NCBI RefSeq assembly: GCF_001690525.1
Contig: NZ_LZGT01000041.1
Coordinates: forward strand, 106,585-170,584
DNA length: 64,000 bases
Direction: 5' to 3'
Source: Gilliamella sp. App6-5
Lineage (GTDB): Bacteria; Pseudomonadota; Gammaproteobacteria; Enterobacterales; Orbaceae
Below, in pieces: positions 48,251 to 58,197 of the stretch. The notes beneath the pieces were generated by a model that was given only the letters and a program-made list of their open reading frames with translations, did not search any database and was not told the origin of the DNA. Position 1 is the stretch's first letter; every line of letters starts with the position of its first letter. A program made the translations under genes and the position numbers.

Positions 48251-48442
48251 TTACTTTTTTTTCGTTGATTTTGTTGACGGCCAATCATCGTCGTCATCAT
48301 CTTGATAAGGGATAGGTTTTATCCCTTTCTTTTTTTCAAGATACGATTTATAACTCAAACGGTTCAGTGCTTTAATGGTATTAATAAAAATTCCAATTAA
48401 AATAACTACAATTATCCACCAATAATCTTTGAGCCACTCCAT
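48251..48442 (-). CDS. ypfN: YpfN family small membrane protein
   Basis: In 63 residues it has one N-terminal span (EWLKDYWWIIVVILIGIFIN, about 2-21) and a cytosolic tail with a DDDDDDW acidic run and a basic end. It matches the UPF0370/YpfN family found beside dapE. I start at ATG 48442, preceded by AAAGGGG; a longer frame to 48478 has no ribosome site. Function unknown. Confidence 0.85.
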   Translation of the reverse strand: MEWLKDYWWIIVVILIGIFINTIKALNRLSYKSYLEKKKGIKPIPYQDDDDDDWPSTKSTKKK

Positions 48443-48519
48443 CGTATTCCCCTTTAAGTTAAAATCGGAATCATCCAATTATAGCAATCATCCATGCCAA
48501 TAACGCAATGCTAACAATA

Positions 48520-49659
48520 CTATACTAACAGCAGTTTCTCTAAAATGCGGTGATAAATTGCGGTTAAGGTAATAATATCTTGGCAATTGGCATTTTCGTT
48601 CACTTTATGGATGGTTTTATTAAGTACTCCAAGCTCGATCACTTGGCATCCCATTTTTGCAATAAAGCGTCCGTCAGATGTGCCGCCACTGGTGGATAGT
48701 TTTGTATCAATGTCGGTAAATTCCTTAATAGCGCTAGCAGCAGCGTTGGTTAAATCGCCTTGTGGTGTTAAAAATGGATGGCCTGATAACCGCCAAGTTA
48801 AGGTGTAGTTTACGTTATATTTTTGTAAAATCTGCTCAACGCGTGTTTTAATATCTGCGTCTGTCAATTCGCTACTATAACGGAAGTTAAATTGTACGCG
48901 AAGCTCACCCGGCACGACGTTTTCAGCTCCTGTGCCGCTATTAATATTGGCTATTTGCATTGTTGTTTGTGGGAAGTATTGATTGCCTTCATCCCAAACG
49001 GTGCTAACCAGTTCATTTAACGCAGGTGCAAAACGATGCACAGGGTTATCAGCAAGATGAGGGTAAGCCACATGACCTTGAATGCCATGCACAACTAAAT
49101 TGGCAGTCAGTGAACCGCGGCGTCCGTTTTTAATCTGATCGCCAAGTACTACATCGCTTGATGGTTCGCCCACAATGCAATAATCAACACGCTCTTGACG
49201 TTTGATGAGCAAATCAACCACCTTAACCGTGCCATCACTTGCATCGGCTTCTTCATCTGATGTGATTAAAAAGGCGACGCGCCCAGTGTGATTAGGATGT
49301 TGTTTAACAAAATCCTCTGCCGCACAAACCATGGCAGCAACGCCACTTTTCATATCCGATGCACCACGGCCATAAAGTATGCCATTTTCATTAATCGTTG
49401 GTGAAAATGGTGGATAAAGCCATTTGCTTTCATCACCTGCTGGTACGACATCAGTATGGCCAGCAAACATCAAAGTTTTGCCGGTAGCATCGCCATGATA
49501 GGCCCATAAGTTCTTGGTTTGCCCAATATTGACTTCTTCAATAATAAAACCGAGTGGTTTTAATCGCTCAATAATTATTTTTTGACAATTTTTATCGTCA
49601 GGACTTATCGATTTCTCAGCAATGAGCGCTTTGGTTAGCGCAATAACAGGTTCAGTCAT
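48520..49659 (-). CDS. dapE: Succinyl-diaminopimelate desuccinylase
   Basis: This dizinc M20 hydrolase of lysine and cell-wall synthesis has 379 residues. Metal ligands lie in [12 protein letters not shown] (about 66-77), [15 protein letters not shown] (about 95-109), [12 protein letters not shown] (about 131-142) and the final [10 protein letters not shown]. Catalytic Glu is in the DEEA motif. It follows yffB on the same strand (13-base gap) and precedes ypfN, the E. coli order. Confidence 0.95.
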   Translation of the reverse strand: MTEPVIALTKALIAEKSISPDDKNCQKIIIERLKPLGFIIEEVNIGQTKNLWAYHGDATGKTLMFAGHTDVVPAGDESKWLYPPFSPTINENGILYGRGASDMKSGVAAMVCAAEDFVKQHPNHTGRVAFLITSDEEADASDGTVKVVDLLIKRQERVDYCIVGEPSSDVVLGDQIKNGRRGSLTANLVVHGIQGHVAYPHLADNPVHRFAPALNELVSTVWDEGNQYFPQTTMQIANINSGTGAENVVPGELRVQFNFRYSSELTDADIKTRVEQILQKYNVNYTLTWRLSGHPFLTPQGDLTNAAASAIKEFTDIDTKLSTSGGTSDGRFIAKMGCQVIELGVLNKTIHKVNENANCQDIITLTAIYHRILEKLLLV

Positions 49660-49672
49660 AATGGTCTCTATT

Positions 49673-50029
49673 TTATTTAGATTGTGAAATAAATTGGGAA
49701 TAAAGTTCTTCTGAATAACCTAACAAAGCACGTTTACCATCAATAAGCAAAGGACGTTTTAAAATGGATGGATTGGCTAACATGATCTGTTTTGCTGCTT
49801 GCTCATTATCAACCTGTGCACGGACAGACTCATCTAACTTACGCCATGTGGTACCGCGTGTATTAAGCAAACTTTGCCAATCTACCAATTTTAAAAAAGT
49901 ATCTAAAAGATCTGCCGAAAGACCATCGGTTTTATAATTATAAAATTGATAAGCTATATGATGATCATCAAGCCAAGTAAAGGCTTTTTTCATCGTATTG
50001 CAGTTTTTTATACCGTAGATGATGTACAT
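49673..50029 (-). CDS. yffB: ArsC/Spx-like protein YffB
   Basis: The 118-residue thioredoxin-fold protein begins [20 protein letters not shown] with one cysteine at the active-site position, then [11 protein letters not shown] and [10 protein letters not shown] of the ArsC/YffB family. A frame to 50179 would add 50 residues, but the family starts at MYIIYGI. Glutathione-linked reduction is suggested for the family, not proven. Operon yffB-dapE. Confidence 0.88.
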   Translation of the reverse strand: MYIIYGIKNCNTMKKAFTWLDDHHIAYQFYNYKTDGLSADLLDTFLKLVDWQSLLNTRGTTWRKLDESVRAQVDNEQAAKQIMLANPSILKRPLLIDGKRALLGYSEELYSQFISQSK

Positions 50030-50264
50030 AATCAGTGATCCAAATCTAAAAAATAAAGGGAGATTATAACAGTTATCAGTATACGCCAGCAAATTGTAGG
50101 GATCATCTAAATAAAATCTTTTTTGTAGTTGGTTTTGATGCGATTGTGTTTCCTCAAAAGAAACAAAAAATAAAAACAATCAATAACTGGCTGAAAAAAG
50201 TTTTTTTGAAAACAAAAATCCTATTTGCTTTTGAAAAACAAGCTTTATAGTATATCAGCTTCTA

Positions 50265-50352
50265 GTTTACTTTCGTATAAGCGATTTAAACGAAACGGTA
50301 TAGAATCCTGAATATTTTTTACAAGTTTATCTCCGTATAGACGATTTAAACA
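50265..50352. CRISPR. Two degenerate I-F-like repeats with one 32-bp spacer
   Basis: Repeat units of 28 bp lie at 50265-50292 and 50325-50352. Both start GTTTA and end CGATTTAAAC plus one base, and both contain CGTATA in the middle. They agree at most positions and are separated by exactly 32 bp, the standard type I-F spacer length (60-bp period). The flank before the first unit (AACAAGCTTTATAGTATA, TCAGCTTCTA) is close to that before the lone repeat at 38420. Both repeats differ from the I-F consensus in the stem, so the array is probably inactive. No cas genes nearby. It lies in the gap between pdxT and yffB. Confidence 0.55.
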
Positions 50353-50362
50353 ATCCTTTATT

Positions 50363-50956
50363 CTAACATCTATCAATAAAGTAACGCATAATACGATTAT
50401 CGGTTGTTAGTTCAGGATGAAAGGCACAAACTAAGATGTTATTCTGCTGTGCCATAATACAGTGCTGATCGACAAATGCCAGTTGCTCAATGCCTTTTCC
50501 TGCTTTGGCAATATAAGGTGCGCGAATAAATATAGCAGGGATTTGGTCACCAATCGTTGGTATCTCTAAAGTTGTTTCAAAGCTGTTAATTTGCCGTCCA
50601 AAACCGTTGCGTTCAACACAAATATCCATTAAGCCCAACAATTCGACCTCGTTATGAGTTGTGCTGTTACCGCAAAGCACCAGTCCCGCGCAAGTACCCA
50701 AAATGCCTTTTCCTTGTTTGGCAAATTGTTTTATCGGTTCGACAAGTCCATTTTGTTTAATTAAACGGCTAATGGTTGTTGATTCGCCTCCGGGGATGAT
50801 TAAACCGTTTAGTTTAGTTAATTGTTCGGGTTTTTGCACTAAAGTCGCTTGTACATTGTCGATACTTTTTAGCATAGTGATATGTTCGCTCACTGCACCT
50901 TGTAAGTTGAGTACACCAATATGTTTAATATGACTTTGTTTGGATGCTTTTGTCAT
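50363..50956 (-). CDS. pdxT: PLP synthase glutaminase subunit PdxT
   Basis: PdxT releases ammonia from glutamine for PdxS. The 197-residue class I glutamine amidotransferase has GGESTTISRL (about 48-57), the nucleophile Cys in GTCAGL (about 80) and the His/Glu pair in AFHPELT (about 173-179). ATG 50956 overlaps the pdxS stop (TAATG); a TTG two codons earlier is less likely. Confidence 0.94.
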   Translation of the reverse strand: MTKASKQSHIKHIGVLNLQGAVSEHITMLKSIDNVQATLVQKPEQLTKLNGLIIPGGESTTISRLIKQNGLVEPIKQFAKQGKGILGTCAGLVLCGNSTTHNEVELLGLMDICVERNGFGRQINSFETTLEIPTIGDQIPAIFIRAPYIAKAGKGIEQLAFVDQHCIMAQQNNILVCAFHPELTTDNRIMRYFIDRC

Positions 50957-51843
50957 TACCAACCTCGATCTTGCATTCCTTCTGACTGAGCCAGCGTGCT
51001 AATTTCAATGCCTTTCATTGCTTCACCTAAGCCCTTTGAAAGCTGCGCTAACCGTGGATAATCATTAAAATAAGTGGTGGCCTGTACGATGGCTTTCGCA
51101 AACTTTTCTGGGTTTTGGGATTTAAAAATACCCGATCCAACAAACACACCATCGGCACCAAGTTGCATCATTAATGCTGCATCGGCAGGGGTAGCCACGC
51201 CGCCGGCAGCAAAGTTAACTACGGGTAATTTTCCTAACTGTTTGACTTGTAAAATCAGTTCATAAGGTGCACCGATTGCTTTGGCAAAGGTCATTAATTC
51301 ATCTTTTGATTTGCTTGTTACTAGGCGGATTTGTTCATTTACTTTACGCATATGGCGCACTGCTTCAACAATATTGCCAGTACCGGGTTCACCTTTGGTG
51401 CGTAGCATTGATGCCCCTTCGCCAATTCGACGTAATGCTTCGCCCAAATCACGACAACCACATACAAAAGGTACGGTAAATTCATCCTTAAGTAAGTGAT
51501 ATTGTTCATCGGCCGGAGTTAATACCTCGCTTTCATCAATATAATCAACGCCCATTGATTCTAAAATACGAGCTTCAACAACGTGCCCAATGCGTACTTT
51601 AGCCATTACCGGTATGGTAACAGCGTTCATGACTTGTTCAACAATAGTTGGGTCAGCCATTCGGGCAACCCCACCAGCCGCGCGAATATCTGAAGGCACT
51701 CGCTCTAAAGCCATTACCGCAACTGCCCCAGCTTGCTCGGCAATTTTTGCTTGCTCAGCATTAACAACGTCCATAATGACGCCACCTTTTTGCATTTGTG
51801 CCATACCACGCTTAACGGTTTGTGTACCTATAACTTGGTTCAT
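50956..51843 (-). CDS. pdxS: PLP synthase subunit PdxS
   Basis: PdxS builds pyridoxal 5'-phosphate from ribose 5-phosphate, glyceraldehyde 3-phosphate and ammonia. The 295-residue TIM barrel has [16 protein letters not shown], the catalytic Lys in VMAKVRIGH (about 82), [17 protein letters not shown] and [19 protein letters not shown]. It shares a transcript with pdxT and is divergent from its probable regulator. This DXP-independent route is unusual in gammaproteobacteria outside a few families. Confidence 0.96.
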   Translation of the reverse strand: MNQVIGTQTVKRGMAQMQKGGVIMDVVNAEQAKIAEQAGAVAVMALERVPSDIRAAGGVARMADPTIVEQVMNAVTIPVMAKVRIGHVVEARILESMGVDYIDESEVLTPADEQYHLLKDEFTVPFVCGCRDLGEALRRIGEGASMLRTKGEPGTGNIVEAVRHMRKVNEQIRLVTSKSKDELMTFAKAIGAPYELILQVKQLGKLPVVNFAAGGVATPADAALMMQLGADGVFVGSGIFKSQNPEKFAKAIVQATTYFNDYPRLAQLSKGLGEAMKGIEISTLAQSEGMQDRGW

Positions 51844-52016
51844 CTTTTGCTCCTAATTAAATTAATAATGACAAAATTGTCTAATTCGCAGTATTATTCA
51901 AAAATAAAGTGCAGCAAAAAACAGCCAATTGGACTATAATTAAGCCATCCAATTTTTGGAACGAATTTGTCGTACCAAAACGCTCAAAGCAATCAACACA
52001 TTAAAGTAAAATAACC

Positions 52017-53420
52017 ATGTGGAATAGACAAACACTGGTACAATTTACCGGATCTCTTTTTAAAAAAGTTACGCAACTTATTGAACACTATATTGAACAG
52101 GGCATATTGATCGCGGGAGAGAGGCTACCTTCAGAACGCGAACTAGCAAAAAAACTGGGTATCAATCGTTCAACGGTTGTGCATGCGCTTGAGCTGTTAA
52201 CTGAACGTGGTGTGCTGATCCGGCGACAAGGAAGTGGTACTTATGTCAATCATCAAAAGTGGGGCGTACAAGCGTATTCATCAATTAATTGGCGGTTACC
52301 GGCGCATTTTTATCAAAATAAACAATCGTTTTATCAACAAAAAGTAGCGCAAGTTCGAGTGCAACAACCATATATTTGCGATCTAGCTAATGGCGATTTG
52401 CCAACCAATTTGATTCCTAAACTACAGCTACCAAATACTTCGTTAAATGAACTGATTATGCACGAAAAAAATAGCGATGCACAACAATTAGGTTTGCCAT
52501 CGCTTAAAATCCAAATTGCGCTTTATATGCAAGTGCAGTTTTACATGCAAGTTGATATTAATGAAATTTTAATTACATCGGGCACACAGCAATCGTTATT
52601 TCTCATTACGCAGGGGTTACTTAAACCTGGTGATGCGGTTGGAATTGAGTCTCCCTCTTATTTTTACTCATTACCTTTGTTTCAAGCGGCGGGCTTACGT
52701 TTGTACGGTATTGCGTGCGATAATGAGGGGATTATGCTTGAAAGTTTATCCAACTGCGTGCAGCAACATCAAATTAAATGGTTGTTTTTGAATCCCATTT
52801 TTCAAAATCCGAGCGGTTTTGTTATGAGCGACAAGCGAAAACAAGCAATACTGGCATTTTGCCGTTCACAAAGTATTGGCATTGTTGAAGATGATGCATA
52901 CAGTAGTTTAGCGTTTCAACCTGATTTGGCGGTATCGCCCATTAAGAAATGGGATCAGCATAATCAAGTTATCTATTTAGGATCGCTATCAAAATATATT
53001 GGACGAAATATTCGTGTTGGGTGGATGATCGCTCCGCGTAGCATCATCGAAAATCTGGCCAAAATTCGGCAACATATTGATTCGGGTCTAAGCATATTGC
53101 CACAATTATTAGCTCAAGAATATTTGCAACATCATCATTTAGTCCATCAACAACAGTTACGGCAAGCACTACAAATCAAAGCTGAGCAATTAATGCAATG
53201 GTTAGATAGCTATTTTTGTGGTGATATTACATACCAAGAACCATTAGGGGGCTTTCATTTATATGCTCATTTACCGGTGAGCACGGTAGCGCAAGAATTA
53301 GCGCTACTTAATCAACTGTTATTAAATGGTGTGATTGTGTCACAAGGTGCCGATTTTGGCGATAGCCTTGGGACAACAAGATTTAGCTTTGGTCATTTTG
53401 TACCGCCATTGGTTAGGTAA
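52017..53420 (+). CDS. pdxR: PdxR-type MocR regulator
   Basis: The 467-residue MocR-family protein has an N-terminal GntR winged helix (about 14-80; GERLPSERELAKKLGINRST, then VLIRRQGSGTYV) and a C-terminal aminotransferase-fold domain. The domain has a PLP lysine in YLGSLSKYIGRNIRVGW (about 327) and DDAYSSL. Placed head to head with pdxST, it is most likely PdxR, which senses PLP and controls PdxST. The 173-bp spacer must hold its operators; I see no clear direct repeat. Confidence 0.85.
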   Translation: MWNRQTLVQFTGSLFKKVTQLIEHYIEQGILIAGERLPSERELAKKLGINRSTVVHALELLTERGVLIRRQGSGTYVNHQKWGVQAYSSINWRLPAHFYQNKQSFYQQKVAQVRVQQPYICDLANGDLPTNLIPKLQLPNTSLNELIMHEKNSDAQQLGLPSLKIQIALYMQVQFYMQVDINEILITSGTQQSLFLITQGLLKPGDAVGIESPSYFYSLPLFQAAGLRLYGIACDNEGIMLESLSNCVQQHQIKWLFLNPIFQNPSGFVMSDKRKQAILAFCRSQSIGIVEDDAYSSLAFQPDLAVSPIKKWDQHNQVIYLGSLSKYIGRNIRVGWMIAPRSIIENLAKIRQHIDSGLSILPQLLAQEYLQHHHLVHQQQLRQALQIKAEQLMQWLDSYFCGDITYQEPLGGFHLYAHLPVSTVAQELALLNQLLLNGVIVSQGADFGDSLGTTRFSFGHFVPPLVR

Positions 53421-53447
53421 CAAACAAATTGTCACAAAAATAAACCA

Positions 53448-54206
53448 CTAGCTTCTTATTTTATCGGATAGCATTTTTGTAGCTGCTAGCAAATATTGAA
53501 CAAATTCGTTTATTCTTTCGTTTGGCATTTGAAATCGGACCCCCGATGTACTAATTGCGGCAATGACTTTGCCATTCTTATCATAAACGGGCGCAGCTAA
53601 ACAGGTTACTTCATCAAAGTCTTCAGCATTATCAAATGCCCAACCTTGTTCACGTATCTTTTTCAACTCATTTTTGTACGCAGTTTTTGTGGTGATAGTG
53701 TTTTGCGTTTTTATGGGTAAGTTTTCGTTTGGGAACAAGTCATCAACTCGTTGCTCGGGTTCCCATGCTAAAAGTGTTTTACCCAGTGCAGAGCTGTGTA
53801 AGGAAAGCTTACGGCCTAACCAGCTTTTGACTTGAATAGCGCTTGGGCTTTCGACTTTAGCCAAATAAATAGCAGAATTGCCATCTAATACACCTAAATG
53901 ACACGCAAGTTGTGTTTTATCGCGCAAAAACAAAAGCGGTTCAGTTGCCAAATCTTTAATATTAAATTGTTTAATGGCATTATTACCAAATTCATAAAAG
54001 ACAAGGCCCAAAAAATACTTACCCTCGTTTTGTCGTAATAAGCCATTAGTAACCAAACTGGCAAGTAATGCTGATGTTGAACTTTGGGGTAACGATAATC
54101 CTTGATAGATTTGGGTATAAGTGGCGCCATCGTGTTTTGCAATAAAGTGAAATATTCGGGTTGCTTTATCGATGGCAGGTGCTTGCGTTGTTATTTCTGT
54201 TGTCAC
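53448..54206 (-). CDS. IclR family transcriptional regulator
   Basis: In 252 residues it has an IclR winged helix (about 15-75; HDGATYTQIYQGLSLPQSST) and an effector domain (about 85-250). The domain has LGRKLSLHSSALGKTLLAW and FDNAEDFDEVTCLAAPVYDKNGKV. Members near sugar-acid genes (KdgR type) respond to 2-keto-3-deoxy acids. It is divergent from the aldolase/KdgT operon. The perfect palindrome at 54366-54405 in that operon's promoter is its probable binding site. Confidence 0.85.
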   Translation of the reverse strand: MTTEITTQAPAIDKATRIFHFIAKHDGATYTQIYQGLSLPQSSTSALLASLVTNGLLRQNEGKYFLGLVFYEFGNNAIKQFNIKDLATEPLLFLRDKTQLACHLGVLDGNSAIYLAKVESPSAIQVKSWLGRKLSLHSSALGKTLLAWEPEQRVDDLFPNENLPIKTQNTITTKTAYKNELKKIREQGWAFDNAEDFDEVTCLAAPVYDKNGKVIAAISTSGVRFQMPNERINEFVQYLLAATKMLSDKIRS

Positions 54207-54350
54207 AAATTAAACTCATGTATTGAAGTTGTTGTAAGTATAAATATTTTTTTTAGTTTCAACAATAGCCATTCTTTCTTGATGATTCTGCCTAATATTT
54301 GATCTCCGTCACATTTTTAATAAATAATGAGCTATTTCCCCCTAATTAAG

Positions 54351-54405
54351 TTGAGTTGATTTATCAACAACACTATATTGAAATTAAATTCAATATAGTG
54401 TTGTT
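54351..54405 (+). promoter_or_regulatory. Operon promoter overlapped by a 17-bp perfect palindrome
   Basis: TTGAGT (54351-54356), 17 bp, TATATT (54374-54379) is a good promoter. AACAACACTATATTGAA (54366-54382) and its exact reverse complement (54389-54405) flank ATTAAA, so the palindrome covers the -10 and start region. It lies 20 bases before the aldolase ATG (TTAGGAG ribosome site between). This is the expected geometry of a repressor operator; as RNA it could also form a hairpin. Confidence 0.7.
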
Positions 54406-54424
54406 AATTTAATTAGGAGTTATT

Positions 54425-55318
54425 ATGAGTAATTCAAATCCATACTTTGGTGCTATCTGCCCTGCAATTACCCCGTTTAACCGTCAAAATAAAATCGATT
54501 TTGGTGCGATGGAACAGCACTACAAAATGTTAACTGATTCAAAAATTAATGGAATTTTGGTTATGGGCACTATTGGTGAGTTTGTCACCATGACCATACA
54601 AGAGCGGTTAGAAATCATTAAGCAAGCTCATCAATTTACTGATTTACCTTTAATTGTTAACGTATCAACCACCGTTATTGACGATATGGTAAAGCTTGCT
54701 GATGCAGCATTTGATGCTGGCTATGGCGCCGTAATGGCATTACCACATTTCTATTTTGCACAAACACCAAATCAATTATACGAATATTATAAATATTTAG
54801 ATTCAAAATTTTTAGGTAATTGGTTTATATATAATTTTCCTGCTCGAACTGGGTGCGATGTTGATTCACAACTAGTCACTCGATTAATATCTGACTTTCC
54901 AAAATTTATTGGTATTAAAGATACCGTTGATTGTGCATCTCACACTCGATCTATCGTTTTGGCTTCACAAAAAATTCGCAAAGACTTCTCTGTATTTTCT
55001 GGTTTTGATGAGTATTTCGTGCCGAATTTAATGAATGGTGGTGCAGGCGTTTTATCGGGTCTTAACAATGTTGTTCCTGAAATTTTTGCCAGTGTAATGG
55101 CAGCCTTTAAGCAAAGCGATTTTAATGAATTGACTCGATTACATAAAGAAATCAGCCGATTGTCTAATATTTATAGCATTGGCGATGATTTTGTAACAAC
55201 CATTAAAGTTGCGGTAGAACAAAAACAACATTATTTAGAACCAAGATCGCGGAATTTTGGTGGAACATTAAGTGGTGAACAAATTGAAAAAATAAAAAAA
55301 CTTTTTAACTGTCAATAA
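54425..55318 (+). CDS. DHDPS-family aldolase, probably for a 2-keto-3-deoxy sugar acid
   Basis: The 297-residue TIM barrel of the DapA/NanA/YagE superfamily has GTIGEFVTMT (about 43-52), a Tyr in WFIYNFPARTG (about 137) and the Schiff-base Lys in FIGIKDTVD (about 165). The DapA motifs GTTGES and NVPGRT are changed to GTIGEF and NFPART, so it is not a lysine enzyme. Next to KdgT and an alcohol dehydrogenase it most likely splits a 2-keto-3-deoxy acid into pyruvate and an aldehyde. The exact sugar acid is not shown by sequence. Confidence 0.78.
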   Translation: MSNSNPYFGAICPAITPFNRQNKIDFGAMEQHYKMLTDSKINGILVMGTIGEFVTMTIQERLEIIKQAHQFTDLPLIVNVSTTVIDDMVKLADAAFDAGYGAVMALPHFYFAQTPNQLYEYYKYLDSKFLGNWFIYNFPARTGCDVDSQLVTRLISDFPKFIGIKDTVDCASHTRSIVLASQKIRKDFSVFSGFDEYFVPNLMNGGAGVLSGLNNVVPEIFASVMAAFKQSDFNELTRLHKEISRLSNIYSIGDDFVTTIKVAVEQKQHYLEPRSRNFGGTLSGEQIEKIKKLFNCQ

Positions 55319-55330
55319 AAGGGCTTATTT

Positions 55331-56299
55331 ATGAAAATCAAAAAGTTTATTGATAAAGTGCCTGGTGGCATGATGCTGGTACCTCTTTTTTTAGGTGCGC
55401 TTTTACATACTTTTGCACCTGGAACTGCTAAATACTTTGGTTCTTTTACTAACGGTATTATAAATGGTGTGGTGCCTATTTTGGCTGTTTGGTTATTTTG
55501 CATGGGCGCTTCAATTAAAGTGAGCGCAACCGGTACAGTACTGAAAAAATCAGGCACATTAGTTGCCACTAAATTAGCGGTAGCATGGGCATGCGCTTTT
55601 ATTTTTACACAAATACTGCCTGATGATGGCCTAGTTAAAACGGGATTTTTTGCGGGCTTATCGGTTTTAGCCATCGTGGCGTCGCTCGATATGACCAATG
55701 CCGGATTGTATGCTTCTTTAATGCAAGAATATGGCACTAAAGAAGAAGCTAGTGCATCAGTATTAATTTCCATGGAGTCAGGACCTTTAATGACTATGAT
55801 TATTTTAGGTTCAGCTGGCTTGGCATCCTTTCAACCAGAGCATTTAGTGGGTGTCTTAATTCCATTTATTGTTGGTTTTATTTTAGGCAACTTAGATGAA
55901 GAATTAAGAAGCTTATTTAGTGTAGGCACAAAAACACTCATACCTTTTTTTGCTTTTGCTTTAGGTAACACAATTGATTTGGCCGTTATTTTTAAAACAG
56001 GATTCTTAGGCGTATTTTTGGCTGTTTTTGTTATTGTTGTTTCAGGTATACCGCTTATATTGGCTGATATATTTGTAGGTGGCGGTCGAGGCATTGCTGG
56101 AATTGCTGCATCTGGTACTGCTGGCGCTGCTGTGGCAACCCCTTTTTTAGTAGCTGAAGTTGCCCCAACTTTTGCCGAAGCGGCACCTGCCGCAACCACA
56201 CTTGTTGCAGCATCGGTGGTAATTACCTCGATTGTTGTTCCAATCATCACCTCTTTATTTAGCAAGTATATTGCAAAAAATATTCAAATTAAGGAGTAA
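55331..56299 (+). CDS. kdgT: 2-keto-3-deoxygluconate permease
   Basis: This integral membrane proton symporter of the KdgT family has 322 residues and about ten hydrophobic spans. The start [22 protein letters not shown] (about 4-25) and ALLSMDMTN-like [17 protein letters not shown] (about 116-132) are family motifs. It sits 12 bases after the aldolase and takes up the keto-deoxy acid that the aldolase would split. A shadow frame on the other strand is an artefact of its composition. Confidence 0.9.
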   Translation: MKIKKFIDKVPGGMMLVPLFLGALLHTFAPGTAKYFGSFTNGIINGVVPILAVWLFCMGASIKVSATGTVLKKSGTLVATKLAVAWACAFIFTQILPDDGLVKTGFFAGLSVLAIVASLDMTNAGLYASLMQEYGTKEEASASVLISMESGPLMTMIILGSAGLASFQPEHLVGVLIPFIVGFILGNLDEELRSLFSVGTKTLIPFFAFALGNTIDLAVIFKTGFLGVFLAVFVIVVSGIPLILADIFVGGGRGIAGIAASGTAGAAVATPFLVAEVAPTFAEAAPAATTLVAASVVITSIVVPIITSLFSKYIAKNIQIKE

Positions 56300-56303
56300 T
56301 AGT

Positions 56304-57455
56304 ATGACTTATCGTATGATATTAAATGAGACCTCGTACTTTGGTGCCGGATCAATTAGCCATTTGATTGATGAAGTAAAAAAACGCCATTTTAAAAAGG
56401 CACTTATTGTTACAGATAAAGATCTTATTAAATTTAAAATCGCTACAAAAGTTACCGATTTATTAGATAAATTTGGGCTTAATTATGATGTTTTTGACGA
56501 AGTAATTCCAAACCCAACTATTGGTATTGTTAAAAATGGGGTGGAAAGATTTAAAAAATCAAAGGCTGATTATCTAATTGCTATCGGTGGCGGTTCGCCA
56601 CAAGATACGGCAAAAGCGATTGGTATTATCATTAATAATCCACAGCATGCTGATGTGCGTAGCTTAGAAGGGGCTGTTAATACGCAAAAAGCGACTGTGC
56701 CAATTATTGCGATTCCAACCACAGCTGGAACAGCAGCCGAAGTCACCATTAACTATGTTATTACCGATGAACAAAACAAACGTAAGTTTGTGTGTGTCGA
56801 TCCGCATGATATTCCTGTTGTTGCTATTGTTGATAGCGAAATGATGGCTTCGATGCCCGCTAGTTTAAAAGCAGCAACGGGGATTGATGCATTAACGCAT
56901 GCTATCGAAGGTTTTATCACCAAAGGTGCATGGGAGCTATCAGACATGATGCATTTAAAAGCGATAGAAATTATTAGCCGCGCATTACGCGAATCGGTTA
57001 AAGGCGATCCTAAAGGCGTAGAAGATATGGCGCTGGGGCAATATATAGCCGGTATGGGGTTTTCAAATGTAGGCCTTGGGCTTGTTCATGGTATGGCACA
57101 TCCTTTGGGTGCTTTTTATAATATCCCACATGGTGTTGCTAATGCTGTTTTATTGCCTTATATCATGGAATTTAATGCTGAATCAACTGGTGACAAATAC
57201 CGTGATATTGCCAAAGCAATGGGATTAAAAGATATCTTAAATCAGCCAATACAAGAGGTTCGTAAATATGTTGTTGAAGCGGTTAAACAGCTAAATAAAG
57301 ATGTCGGCATTCCGGCTAAATTGCGTGATATTGGCGTTCAAGAGCAAGATATTCCCGAGCTTGCTCAGGCTGCATTTGCCGACGTTTGTACTAGTAGCAA
57401 TCCACGAGAGGTTAATGTAAAGGATATTGAAATGTTATATCACCATGTTTATTAA
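56304..57455 (+). CDS. Iron-containing alcohol dehydrogenase, FucO-like
   Basis: The 383-residue group III alcohol dehydrogenase has an NAD-binding GGGSPQDTAKAIG (about 97-109) and metal ligands in GIDALTHAIEGF (Asp about 195, His about 199). Further His residues lie in LVHGMAHPLGAFYNIPHG. It most resembles lactaldehyde reductase FucO. I start at ATG 56304, with AAGGAG upstream, 5 bases after kdgT. It could reduce the aldehyde made by the aldolase: lactaldehyde if the substrate derives from a 6-deoxy sugar, or glyceraldehyde otherwise. Last gene of the operon. Confidence 0.85.
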   Translation: MTYRMILNETSYFGAGSISHLIDEVKKRHFKKALIVTDKDLIKFKIATKVTDLLDKFGLNYDVFDEVIPNPTIGIVKNGVERFKKSKADYLIAIGGGSPQDTAKAIGIIINNPQHADVRSLEGAVNTQKATVPIIAIPTTAGTAAEVTINYVITDEQNKRKFVCVDPHDIPVVAIVDSEMMASMPASLKAATGIDALTHAIEGFITKGAWELSDMMHLKAIEIISRALRESVKGDPKGVEDMALGQYIAGMGFSNVGLGLVHGMAHPLGAFYNIPHGVANAVLLPYIMEFNAESTGDKYRDIAKAMGLKDILNQPIQEVRKYVVEAVKQLNKDVGIPAKLRDIGVQEQDIPELAQAAFADVCTSSNPREVNVKDIEMLYHHVY

Positions 57456-58197
57456 CTTTTGATAACAATTCTCCATAACTTGAATTTTACAAGGATGATT
57501 GTGTTGATGAATAGGTTATGTTGAATTTGTAATAAATCATTACATAAAATAAATATTTGGCCTATTGCGATAGTTCATTTGTTGTGGCTTATGGCTATCG
57601 CCTTTTTGTTAGTATTTAACTATTTGGTTTACTCTTTAAACTATTATTTATGTCATTATGTAATTTCAGCAAAACACATGAGTTTATCTGCTCAGCAAGT
57701 GAGTTCAAAAGTTAAAAAAGCGGGTTGGTTAGTCAGGATAAGATCATTATTAGGATAGTTTAATATTTAACCTTTTTAAAAATTAATAAGTAATTATTAT
57801 ATTATTGAGTTATCAACAGGCTTATTCAGTACTTATCAAATCATATGGTGAATAAATATTTCAAATCCGTTTTTGCGTTATCAGCAACATAATTGAATAA
57901 AATAGTTGAAGGCGAGATTAAGTAACATTAACCGTTTAACCAATTATTGAAATTAGTTACGCCGTGTTAGCTGTTATCACTCTGCATTACAAATGATTGG
58001 GACGTCTTTATAACCTGATGATTAAATGTCAATTCTTATAAATCATGTGAGTTCATAAGTCAAACTAGAGCAATTGCTCGACTTATTTTAACCTAATTTA
58101 CACCGCTATTCCCAGTTTATGGTTTACTGACAATACCCTAACTAGCTATAATCATTGGTATTAGATGATAAATCATAAGCGATATTAGGAGGCAATT
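57456..58197. other. 740-bp AT-rich spacer with one copy of a 65-bp repeat
   Basis: No coding frame with a ribosome site is visible. The stretch 57794-57857 has a diverged second copy at 58604-58667. Other parts show nothing I can name. Confidence 0.4.
57794..57857 (+). repeat. Direct repeat copy A (partner 58604-58667)
   Basis: Shared blocks in order are GTTATCAACAGG, ACTTATCAAA and GTGAATAAAT, with the same spacing in both copies and about three quarters of bases equal. The copies flank the SemiSWEET gene in the same orientation. Confidence 0.55.

Noticed and set aside
55831..56265. Long Ala/Pro/Lys-rich minus-strand frame inside kdgT
   Set aside because: Composition is that expected from reading hydrophobic membrane codons in reverse; no ribosome site and kdgT is clear.
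57811..57821. DnaA-box-like TTATCAACA in both direct repeats, as a replication or datA-like site
   Set aside because: It differs from the DnaA box consensus, there are only two, and no origin genes are near; chance in AT-rich DNA is likely.
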